Of a stretch of 64,000 nucleotides of DNA, positions 11,593 through 24,415 are shown piece by piece. This DNA comes from Microglena sp. YARC (lineage: Eukaryota > Chlorophyta > Chlorophyceae > Chlamydomonadales > Chlamydomonadaceae), in assembly GCA_022414725.1 (NCBI GenBank), contig CM039462.1:61319311-61383310 (forward strand), in the 5' to 3' direction. The notes beneath the pieces were generated by a model that ran no database searches, was not told the origin of the DNA, and saw only the letters and a list, made by a program, of their open reading frames with translations. The position numbers and the translations under genes are program-made. Numbering within the stretch: the first letter of the stretch is position 1; each line of letters starts with the position of its first letter.

Positions 11593-14500
11593 ATGGTCAA
11601 GCTACTGATTTTAATTATGGTTTGCGCTGCAGCTGCAGGTGAGGCTTTTGATTTCGTGTGAATGCTCTGTTGTAGGCTATCTGCGTGTGTGTGTGTGTGG
11701 TGGTGGGTGTGCATGCTTTGTTTCTGTCTTTGTATAGTGTTTTTGCATGCTATGTATCTGCATGCTATGCTTCTGGCTATGTTTAGTGGTGCCATGTGTG
11801 ACTGTGGTAGGTGGGGTGTACAGATTTTTTGTGTGCAACGCATCGCTAATTGAGAGACTCAGTGCGACCCCAGTGCGACGAGCTCCCCCCGAGGCCCCCT
11901 GGGGGTCATTTCTGACTAGTGTAGTCAGACCCACACGGCGCCATGCAGCTTCACAATGGCCAGGCGTCATCAAATAAAATAAAGTGATGTGGTGTTGGTG
12001 TTGGCAGGAGGCCGTATTGGGGCACATCGAACGTGGGGACCATGATCAAGCTAGTGGTATAAGCTATAGTTTGCGCTGAAGCAGGCTATCTGCATGAGTG
12101 TCTGTGTGGTGGTAGTGGGTGTAGTGGTGGGTTTGCATGAGGGATTTTTTTCCGCTATGTATAGCGATCGCTAGTTTTGACCCCGTGTCAGCAAAGTTAT
12201 TGCTATACAAAAATTAAAAAACAAAGTCCCCCCCTCCCCCCCCCCACCCCCCCCCTAAACTGCCCTAAGTGGCCCTAGAAAGCTACAAAAAGCTGACGAA
12301 AGCACCAAAACGCTGTCCCTGGAGGAGGCCAAGAACCATAAAGCTAGGAAAAACCCAATTTCAGATTTGAAAACAAAATCACTGGTTTGCATGCTATGCT
12401 GGTGAGGCTCTTGGTGCAGTGTCCTGGTAGTGGGTGTGCATGCTTTGTTTTGAGCTTTGTTGGTGTGTTGGTGGTGGGTGTGCATGCTCTGTGTTGGGCT
12501 ATGTAGGTGTGGTGAGTGTCCCCCCCCCCCCCCTACCCCCCCCCCCCACCCCCCACCGCTCCCCACCCAGGCTATGCAGGTGTGGTGAGTGTGCATACTC
12601 AGCGTAGGTTTAGTAGGTATAGAGGTGGTGGTTATGCATGCTCTATGACGGGCTGTGGGGATGTGCTGGTGGTGGGTGTGGCAGTGGTGGTGGCTGAGGG
12701 CACGTTCACGGCTTGTTCATATTTGATAACAGAAATCACATCAGTCAGACACACAGACACATGCATTCCTAAACCTCTACGTGCATTCATGCGCACAAAG
12801 ACTCCCATGTCCGCACCATGTTCACATGCACGCATGCGTACATTTATGATATGTATATGAAAATATAAAATATGTGTGTTTAAATCAGTCTGAAGCGGGT
12901 CTGAAGGTTCTAAAACCGGTGACTTTTCTAAAGTGAATTTTGTTACTAAACGTGTTGTGGGAATACTTAAACATGAAGTTTAAAAACATCATATCTGCAT
13001 CATATATGGTATATTGGAGCTGCAAGATCTCATTAAACCTTCCTGTACATAGATCATAGCTTTTCTTTTTAGCTACGAGCAACAGCAACTAAGCAGCTCC
13101 CCTGACTGGCTAATGAGCCAAACCAAATGCGAGCTATTGCATCTTGAAGCAGGCACAAATAGCTGTCCTGAATGCTGAAGTGTTTGGGTTTAGCTCAGTG
13201 GCTGGCTCAAGGAGCTGCCTAGAAGCTACTGCAGGTAGCTGAAAAGAAAAGTTCGGATTGGGTGGTGGCTAGGCAGCTCCCCTGACTGGCTATTGAGCCA
13301 AACCAAATGCAACCTATTGCACCTTGAAGCTGGCACAAATAGCTGTCCAGGAATGCTGAAGTGTTTGGGTTTTTGCTCAGTGGCTAGCTCAAGGAGCTGC
13401 CTAGAAGCTGGCAGCTGAAAATAAAAGCTCTGACGCGGACTCTTATTACACTTGCAGGAACAGCTGTTGGCGCTGGCGGAGAGGAGCGATTGATTGGGTA
13501 AGAACTTGCATCCAACAGCCTCTTTCAGTGATATACATTGGTCTAGTGGTAGGCTAAATCACTTTGAGAACGAAGAGTCGGGGGGTCGATTCCCCCTCCG
13601 GTCGCTCTTAGCTTTGCAGGTCGTTGTCAACCGCGATGGTAGCTTGTCCAGTTGAGGTAGAAGACCGCTCTCCATCCGCGTACGACGGGCTCCCTTAACA
13701 CCACGCCCCACCAGGCGTTATCATTACCTGTATCCAACAACAATGGCAACTAGGGAATGGCAGTTAGGCAATGGCGAGTAGGCAATGATAACTAGGCAAA
13801 GGCATCTAGGCAACTAGGCAATAGCAACTAGGCAATGGCAGTTAGGCAACTAGGCAATGACAATTAGGCAATGGCATCAATTTAACTAGGTAATTAGGCG
13901 ATTACAACTGGGCAATGGTTTCTATGCAAGTAGACAAAAGCATCTATGCAACTAGGCAATGGTATCTATGCAACTAGGCATTGGCAACCTTATTATTATG
14001 GCCAGATGGTCTGGAAGAGGAGGAGGAAGAGGAGGAGTATTGCAGTATTGGTGCATTAACTATACTGTACGTCATGTACCAAAATATTTATTTTTATTCA
14101 TCTATTTCACTAATCATCAATTCCACTTCTCATGCATGTAACTATTAAAGTACCGTATTCATATATTCAACTATTTGTATGTTCGTGTATTTTACCTGTG
14201 ACATGCCTCTCCTGGATTGCAAGTAAAACAACTAAAAAATAAATTAATAAATAAATTAATTAATAATAATAAAAACTTATGACAGGCCTCACCTGCATTG
14301 CGAGTAAAATGAATATAAACAATATACAAAAACAAACTTATAAACAAAAAAAATGTTTTGTACTTGTGACAGGCATCACCAGCATTGCAAGGGGCACACA
14401 AGTTCTATAACTACTACATAACACCAAAACAAATAAAACTAACAACCAAGCAACTATCTAGAGTATAAGAAAATAAAATAAACAACTAGATACAATCAAC

Positions 14501-14732
14501 CTAACTTAATCAAACAACTACATACAATCAACAACCATATAAATCAAACAACTAGATACGATCAACATAAATTAAACAAACAACTAAAAAAAAAAAAACT
14601 ATACAAAACAAACAACTAGATAGTATTCAAAATATATACAATAAACTATATACAACAAACAATGCCTCCTGTTTCTTCATCCTCTATATGATATCTACAA
14701 AGTTGGAAGATGGGGTCTTTATGGTCAGAAGT

Positions 14733-14767
<35 letters not shown>

Positions 14768-17700
14768 TGTAATAAACTATGCAAAACAAAAAACTATACA
14801 AAACAAAAAACTACATAGTACCCCCCCCCTTGTAATAAACTATACAAAACAAAAAACTATATAGTACCCCCCCCTTGTAATAAACTATGCAAAACAAAAA
14901 ACTATACAAAACAAAAACTATATAGTACCCCCCCTTGTAATAAACTATGCAAAACAAAAAACTATATAGTACCCCCCCCTTGTAATAAACTATGCAAAAC
15001 AAAAAAACTATACAAAACAAAAAACTATATAGTACCCCCCCCCTTGTAATAAACTATGCAAAACAAAAAATTATACAAAACAAAAAACTATATAGTGCCC
15101 CCCCCTTGTAATAATCTATGCAAAACAAAAAACGTCTCCCACTGCAGCTGGAAAGGAGAGGTGTACACCAAAAGTGAGAGCAGTGAGGGTGAGGAGCTTC
15201 AGGGTGATGGTGGCGCAGGGGAGCAGGACCAGACTGGCCTCAACTCAAAGAAACCATGGTAAGAGACAAGAGGCAGTTATGTTGCTGGAGTGTGTGTGTG
15301 GGAATGGTCGGGTGGAGTGGGTGCCTGGGGTTGGTCGGCTGGAGAGTGGGAGTGGGATTGGTCGGGTGGAGTGGATGCCTGGGATTGGTCGGGTGGAGTG
15401 GGTGACTGGAATTGGTCGGTTGAAGTGGGTGGAAAGGATTGGTTGGGTGGAGTGGGCACCTGGGATTGGTCAGGTGGAGTGGGTGGCTGGGAATGGTCGG
15501 GTGGAGTGGGTGGCTGGGATTGGACGGGTGGAGTGGGTACCTGGGATTGGTCAGGTGGAGTGGGTGGCTGGGAATGGTCGGGTGGAGTGGGTGCCTGGGG
15601 TTGGTCGGGTGGAGAGTGTGAGTGGGATTGGTCGGGTGGAGTGGATGCCTGGGATTGGTCCGGTAGAGTGGACGGCTGAGATTGGTTGGGTGGAGTGACT
15701 GCCTGGGATTGGTCAGGTGGAGTGGGTGGAAAGGAGAGGACTACACTAACTTCTACCAACTAACTTCTTGGTTGTGCTACACCACTGCTCCAATTTCATT
15801 GTAGAGTTTACCACACATTCAATATGCCTCACTTCTGGGCCTAAATGGTATCAAGTGCTCTGATAAAAAACCACCCCACGCCCCATTCATGGCTGCAGGA
15901 TCCAAGTGCTGTCCTGGACGCTACGTGCCTTTGTGTGTAGCAACCTTCTGCTCCCGTTATCGTTTTGAAGAGCACAAGCTTGGTATGCCTAACTTCTGGA
16001 CGAAGAAGGAATCCAGTGCTCTGATTAAAAATGCTAAAAAACACAAACCTTCCAACTCCACGCCCCATTCATGGCTGCAGCATCCAGGTGCTATCCTGGA
16101 AGCTGCATGCCTTTCTGTAACGCAACGTTCTGCTCCCTCCATTGTTTTGTAGGGCACAAAGTTCGATGTGCCTAACCTCTGGGTCTAGAAGGAATCCAGT
16201 GCTCTGATCGAAAACCGCCATCATTCCAACCCCACGCCCCATTCATGGCTGCAGCATCCAGGTGCTATCCTGGAAGCTGCATGCCTTTTTGTATCGCACA
16301 GTTCTGATCCCTTCATTGTTTCGTAGGGCACAAGTTCGATATGCCTAAATTATGGGCCTAAAAGGAATCCAGTGCTCTGATCGAAAACCACCAACCTTCC
16401 AACTCCGCGCCCCATTCATAGCTGCAGCATCCAGGTGCTATCCTGGAAGCTGCATGCCTTTGTGTATCGCACCGTTCTGATCCCTTCATTGTTTCGTAGG
16501 GCACAAGTTCGATATGCCTAAATTATGGGCCTAGAAGGAATCCAGTGCTCTGATCGAAAACCACCAACCTTCCAACCCCACGCCCCGTTCATGGCTGCAG
16601 CATCCAGGTGCTATCCTGGAAGCTGCATGCCTTTTTGTATCGCACCGTTCTGATCCCTTCATTGTTTCGTAGGGCACAAGTTCGATATGCCTAAATTATG
16701 GGCCTAGAAGGAATCCAGTGCTCTGATCGAAAACCACCAACCTTCCAACCCCACGCCCCATTCATGGCTGCGGGATTCAGGTGCTATTTGTATGATATCA
16801 TATGATGACCGGTATTCTGACTAGGCTAAAGTTACCATTTGCGGACAATAGCATACGATGCAATTTGTATGATATCATATGATATCATACTCGCATTTGG
16901 TCAACATCATATGCCGGTCCCTAGATATGTGTGCACAACAATGCTTTTTCCGGTGTAGAAATAATTTACCCGCAGTCACCAACTTTCCAACCCCATGCCC
17001 CATTCATGGTTGCAGGATACAAGTACTATCCTGGAAGCCACGTGCCTTAGTGCATCGCAACATTCTGCTCCCTTCATTGTTTCGTGTGCTCTACTCCACT
17101 GCTCGAATTTCATTCTTGAGTTTTCCTCGCATTCGATATACCTCACCTCTGGGCCTAAAAATAATCAAAAACCACCCCCCCTCCCCATTCATGGCTGCAG
17201 GGTCCAAGTGCTATCCTGGAAGCCACGTGCCTTTGTGTATCACAACTTTCTGAGCCATATAGAGGCTGCTCATATTCTTAAGACTGCAGGCCCACAGGTG
17301 AGCAACCAACCAACCAACCAACTGTCTGAGCCATACAGAGGCTGCTCTCATCTTCAAGACTGCAAGCCCACAGGTGAGCAACCAACCAACCAACCAACCT
17401 TCTGAGCCATGCAGAGGCTGCTCTCATCTTAAAGACTGTAAGCCCACAGGTGAGCAACCAACCAACCAACCAACCAACCAACTTTCTGAGCCATGCAGAG
17501 GCTGCTCACATCCTAAGGACTGCAGGCCCACAGGTGAGCAACCAACCAACCAACCAACTGTCTGAGCCATACAGAGGCTGCTCTCATCTTCAAGACTGCA
17601 AGCCCACAGGTGAGCAACCAACCAACCAACCAACCTTCTGAGCCATGCAGAGGCTGCTCTCATCTTAAAGACTGTAAGCCCACAGGTGAGCAACCAACCA

Positions 17701-20700
17701 ACCAACCAACCAACCAACTTTCTGAGCCATGCAGAGGCTGCTCACATCCTAAGGACTGCAGGCCCACAGGTGAGCAACCAACCAACCAACCAACTGTCTG
17801 AGCCATACAGAGGCTGCTCTCATCTTCAAGACTGCAAGCCCACAGGTGAGCAACCAACCAACCAACCAACCTTCTGAGCCATGCAGAGGCTGCTCTCATC
17901 TTAAAGACTGTAAGCCCACAGGTGAGCAACCAACCAACCAACCAACCAACCAACTTTCTGAGCCATGCAGAGGCTGCTCACATCCTAAGGACTGCAGGCC
18001 CACAGGTGAGCAACCAACCAACCAACCAACTGTCTGAGCCATACAGAGGCTGCTCTCATATTCAAGACTGCAAGCCCACAGGTGAGCAACCAACCAACCA
18101 ACCAACCTTCTGAGCCATGCAGAGAATGCGCACATCCTAAAGACTGCAGGTCCCAGGTGATCTTTTACTGGGATTGACTTGGTGCACTGGTTTTAGTATC
18201 TTGCACATCCTCTAGCATGCCTCAATCAATCAGACAGATTGACAGACAGACAAATGGACAGACACATAAACAACCAAACACACATGCTGGCAGAAAGTCG
18301 TTAACCACAACTTTATGAGCCATGCAGAGGCTGCTCACATCCTAAAGACTGCAGGTCCACAAGTGATCTTTTACTGGGATTGACTTGCTTTCATACTCAT
18401 CCTGATTTGAGTATGTTGTACAACTTGGTGGACTGCTTTGAGTATCTTGTACATCCTCAAGCACGCCGCGGGCAGACTGACAGACAAATAGACAGACACA
18501 TAAACAACCAAACATACATGCAGGCAGAAAGCCGTAAACCACAACTTTCAGTCATACATAAGCCGCTCATATTCTGGAGACTGCTGGTACCAGGCGAGCT
18601 TTTACTGCGATCGAGCTGGTGGTCTGGTTTGAGTATCTTGTACAGTGACAAGCACGCCGCAGGCATACAGACAGAAACAATGCAGACTTTGGGGTTAGCA
18701 ATAGGTTGACTGGACCTCCCCTAGACTGGCCCGCGAAGGCGGTCCAGTCAGAATTCCACCGTAGGAATTTTAGGGAGGTCCTGCCACAGGGTTAGCAATA
18801 GGTGAGGGCCCATTCGCTAGTACCGCCCCTAGGCGGTACTAGCTTACCAGAGGGCTGGTCCTTGTCTAAAATTGAGTTTCTAAAACGCTTCAGACTGGAC
18901 AGCCTTAGAGGGCCAGTCAGAATTCCCCCAACGGTGGAATTTAGCATTTTAGAAAGGGGGCTCACTCGCGACTGCCTTTTCCCGCCCATGGGCGGTACTA
19001 GCTTATGCCTTCCCCTTCGGCAAGATCTCCCTAAAGGGGAGGTCTAGTCAACCTATTGCTAACCCTTTCGGGTTAGCAATAGGTGAGGGCCCACTCGCTA
19101 GTACCCCCTATTGGCGGTACTAGCTTATGTCTTCCCCTTCCAAGACCTCCCTAAAATTCCACCTACAGTGGAATTCTGACTGGACCGCCTCCACCAATGC
19201 TAAAGGGTTTGGCATAAGGTTGGCTAGACCTCACCTTAGGGAAGTCATGTCGCGGGCCAGTCTAGGGGAGGTCCAGTCAACCTCTTGCTAGTGGGGCCTC
19301 ACCTATTGCTAACCCTTTGGGGCCCCCTAGCAATAGGATGACTGGACCTCCCTAAGGGGAGGTCCTGCCAAAGGTTTAGCAATAGGTGAGGGGTGAGCTA
19401 GTCCGCCTGTGGGCGGTACTAGCTTATTCCAGAGGAATTGGGTGCAACCGACCCCTTTCATCAGTGGCCCCCGTAGGCAGTCGCCCCTTCCCTTCCAAGA
19501 CCTCCCTAAAATTCCACCGTAGGCACTGCCTGATGGGGAATTCTGACTGGACCGCCTCCACCGACTGCCTATGCTAAGTGGGCCCCTGCCCTTTGGGTTT
19601 AGCATAAGGTTGGCTAGACCTCACCTAGACTGGCCCGCTAAGGAAGGCGGTCCAGTCAGAATTCCCCTAAGCTAGTACCGCCCATGGGTAGATAGATAGA
19701 CAGATACAATCGCATACTGACTCACTCACTCACTCACTCACTTACTCACTCACTCACTCACTCACTCACCAACTGACCAGCACAGAAAGTCACAAGATGC
19801 AGACAGGCAGCTAGGCAGGCAGGCATCTAGGCAGGGAGGCGGGCAGCTAGGCAGCCTTAGCGGAAAAGTAGGCAGGGGGGCAGGCAGCTAGGCAGGGAGG
19901 CAGGAAGCTAGGCAGGCAGGCAACCTGTGCTGACAGGCAGTTCGGCAGGCAGCTAGGCAGGGAGGCAGGCAGGCAGCTAGGCAAGGAGGCAGGAAGCTAG
20001 GCAGGCAGGCAGCCTTTGCTGACAGGCAGCTCGACAGGCAGCTAGGCAGGGAGGCAGGAAGCTAGGCAGGCTAACAGACCTCTCTGAGCATTCAAGATGA
20101 CATAGATGATTTATCCACATCAGAATCACGTCATCTCTGTTTCGAAGGACCCCTTAATAATCTGTCTGGCCATCATATAATCTAACTGACCTCTGTGTAT
20201 TACTTCTGACTTCTGTATATTCTTTTTGACCTCTGTATATTACTTCTAGGGAGCGGAAGGTAGCCCTAACCCCGGCCAAAAGTAGGACTAATAGCTGGGT
20301 TAGTCCTAATAGCTGGGAGCTAACTTAGCCAAATGTAGCCATTGAAAATCTTACCATGAGAAAGGGTAGGTCGCGACAGAGTCCAGATTACCTTGCGGTA
20401 TGAACGGAATCACGCTTCGCGAATGCAATGAAAAGCTATGCAAAATCGGTACCAAATAGCAACTTCGAGGACAAGTTACCGACATTAATAGCTTGAGCAC
20501 GGCAGGTAGCGCGAGTAGCACTAGGTAGCGCTACCCAGCTACCCCCCCCCCCCCCCCCCCCCGCCCCCCCCCCCCCCTGCCACTCCCTAATTACTTCTGA
20601 TCTTGACTTGCAGATGAAGCGTTCGCTCGTGGTTGGCCCTAACGATACTGGTGTGGTCGACAACATTAGGACCAGTGCAGGCACATTCATCAGGTTAGTT

Positions 20701-22183
20701 GCGAGGAATGGATCTGTAATGGGAGGTGTGTGTGTGTGGGGGGGGGGGGGGGGGGAGGTTACCTGCTTTGCCCTAACGATACTGGTGTAGTCCACAACAT
20801 TAGGACCAGTGCAGGCACATTCATCAGGTTAGTTGAGAGGCATGGATCTGTAATGGGAGGTGTGTGGGTGTGGGGGGGGGGGGGGGTGCCTGCTTTGCCC
20901 TAACGATACTGGTGTGGTCGACAACATTAGGACCAGTGCAGGCACATTCATCAGGTTAGTTGAGAGAAATGGATCTGTAATGGAGGTGTGTGGGTGTGTG
21001 GGGGGGGGGGGGGGGGGGAGGTTACCTGCTTTGCCCTAACGATACTGGTGTGGTCAACAACATTAGGACCAGTGCAGGCACATTCATCAGGTTAGTTGAG
21101 AGGAATGGATCTGTAATGGGAGGTGTGTGTTTGTGGGGTTGGGGTGGGGGGGGTGGGGGGGCGTACTGGGCAGCACGCAAGCTGGCCTCCAATGTCACTT
21201 GCAGGCCCTATTTAGCCCTGACCCCTAATTTCTCCAAATTTTCTCCTGGGCGGGGGGAGGGGGGGGGGTACTGGGCAGCACGCAAGCTGGCCTCCAACGT
21301 CACTTGCAGGCCCTATTTAACCCCTAATAAATAAATAAATAGTACGCCTTATTATTAGGTGTGAGGTTGAGGGGGCCGGCCATTTGCTTTCACTGGAGCC
21401 AACCACCAATAGGGGGGGGGGGGGGGGGGGGCTATCATTCCCCTGGAGGAAGCTTTCAGGCCTGTTCCATGTTTAACCCCTTATTACTCCAAACTTACTC
21501 CTGTAACCCCTATGTTAATGGAGTATGGCAGTACATTCACTCCTCCAACTCCACCTCGTCCAACTCCACCTCCACCCCCTTGAACTCCAAATCCTCCAAC
21601 TCCAACTCCTCCAACTCCAACTCCACCTTCACTCCTCCAACTCCTCCAACTTCAACTCCAACTCCAGGCACCATTCCGACCCTATTTTAGCTGTGATAGA
21701 GCAGCATCTGGCAGTACCTGCACTCCTCCAACTCCTCCAACTCCTCCAACTCCTCCAACTCCACCTTCACCTCCTCCATCTCCATCCTCACCTCCTCCTC
21801 ATAAACCCTTGCACTGTAACTGATTTGACTAGACAACACGCATGCTGACTTCCAACTCCACCTTCACCTCCTCCTCATAAACCCTGTAACTGATTTGACT
21901 AGACAACACGCATGCTGTCTTCCAATTCCCCCTTCACCCGCAGGCGCCATTCCGACCCTATCATAGCAGCAGTAGAGCAGCGTCTGGCAGTATGGGCCCA
22001 GCTACCCCCATCTCACCAGGAGGACATGCAAGTGTTGAGGTACGGCCCTACCAACAAGTACGGCCCGCATGTGGACGGCCTTGGGAGAGTGATGTCGGTG
22101 CTGATCTACCTTGCAGGTGATAAGTGTTCCTTATTTATATATAATAAGTAGTAATAATAATAATTATAATAATAGTAATAATA

Positions 22184-22219
<36 letters not shown>

Positions 22220-22675
22220 ATAATAATAATAACAATGGTAATAATATGTATGTGTATATATATATATAGTGATGTCGGTGCTGATCTACCTTGCAGGTGA
22301 TGAGTGCACCTTACATATATAATATAATAGTAATAATAATAATAACAATAGTAATAATATGTATATATTAATATATACACACAGGTGCTGATCTGCCTTG
22401 CAGGTAAGAAATCCCCGTTCACCCCCAACCCCAACATGACTCCTAACACCACCCCACCCACCCAATTGCAGCTCCCAAGGAAGGCGGTGAGACGGTCTTC
22501 CCAGACTCCAACTCTACCTCCAACCCTACCCCACACAAACACTCACGCCCCCAACCCCAACGTATCTCCTAACACCAACACCACCCCAACACTAACACCC
22601 CCCACCCCGATTGCAGCTCCCAAGGAAGGCGGAGAGACGGCCTTCCCAGACTCCAACTCCTACCCTCCCCCCCCC

Positions 22676-22706
<31 letters not shown>

Positions 22707-24384
22707 ACAACCCCAGCATGACTCCTAACACCAACCTCAAAACCAACCCAATCTCCTACACTAACACCTACTAACCACCCCGTCCCCGCCCGCACCCCCA
22801 CGCCCACCCACCCACCCAATTGCAGCTCCCGAGGAAGGCGGAGAGACGGCCTTCCCGGACTCCAAAGGTTGGCTGCACCAAGAGATGGCTACGGCTCAGG
22901 TGAGAAGCTTTGTTTCATTTTATATTCTTGTATTTTTTTTTTTTTTTTTTAGCTACAGACGGCTACAGCCCAGGTGAGGAACTGTGTTTCCTTTTTTTTT
23001 ATGGCATGTGTTCTACAAACCCAATATTTGGGACAGATACTTAATGCTACAACCGTCGCTGTCATCACCATCATCATTATAATCACCACCATAACCATGA
23101 CCACGATCACCACCATTACCACCACCATAATCACCACCACCACCACTTGCATACAGGGGAAAATGTCTGATTGTGCCAAAGGGCATGTGTTCTACAAACC
23201 CAAGATCGGAGACGCCCTCATGTTTTACGACGAGACCCCTGACTACACTCATGAGGTGGGTAGACAGGTGTTGGTGGACGAGTGCTGGTGGGCGGGTGTT
23301 GGTGGGTGAGTGGGCGTTGGTGGGTGGGCGGGTGTTGTTACTGTCGATTAGGCGGGTGGGTGGGTGGGTGGGACCCTGTCGACTTGACTCCAGACTGCAC
23401 GCATGAGGTAGGTAGGCGGGTGTTGGTGCTGTCTATTAGGCAGGTGGGTGAGTGGGTGGTGGGTGGGACCCTGTCCGATTTGACTCCAGACTGCATGCAC
23501 GAGGTAGGTAGACGGGTGTTGGTGCTGTCGATTAGGCAGGTGGGTGGGTGGGACCCTGTCCGATTTGACTTCAGACTGCACGCATGAGGTAGGTGGGCGG
23601 GTGTTGGTGGTGGCGATTAGGTGGGTGGGTGGGACCCTGTCTGATTTGACTCCAGACTGCACGCACTAGGTAGGTGGCCGGGTGGTGGTGGGCGGTTGGT
23701 GGTGGTGAAGATTAGGCGGGTGGGTGGGACCCTGTCGCATACCGGCTGCCCAGTGATGAAAGGCACCAAGTGCAATATAGTTTAGTAGTTTCATTGCATA
23801 GCGGCACTTCAATACAAACCAATAAAACCATAACAAAAAATAAAACACACTCTGTTGATAACCTGTTCCCCCCCAGGACCTGGACTCCACCCATACCAGC
23901 ACTTCAATACAAAACGATAAGCATTCAAATAAGCAAAACAAAACAATAAAACACGCTCTGTTGATAAGCTTTCCCCCAGGATCTGGACTCCACGCATACC
24001 GGCACTTCAATACAAAACAATAGACATTAAAATAAGCAAAACAATAAAACACACTCTGGTGCTAACCTTTTTCCCCCCAGGATCTGGACTCCACACATAC
24101 CAGCACTTCAATACAAAACAATAAGCATTAAAATAAGCAAAACAAAACAATAAAACACACTCTGGTGCCAACCTTTTTCCCCCCAGGACCTGGACTCCAC
24201 TCAAACCGGCACATCAATACAAAACAATAAAAATAACAAAAACAAAAACAATAAAACACACTCTGGTGCCAACCTTTTTTCTCCCAGGACCTGGACTCCA
24301 CGCAAACCGGCACTTCAATGCAAAACAATAAAAATATAAACAAGTTAAACAAAACAATAAAACACGCAATCTGTTGATAGCCCT

Positions 24385-24415
<31 letters not shown>

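Noticed and set aside
17323..18175. CRISPR-like regular array
   Set aside because: Repeats and spacers are both conserved, units contain an exon edge and splice donor, and the genome is eukaryotic.
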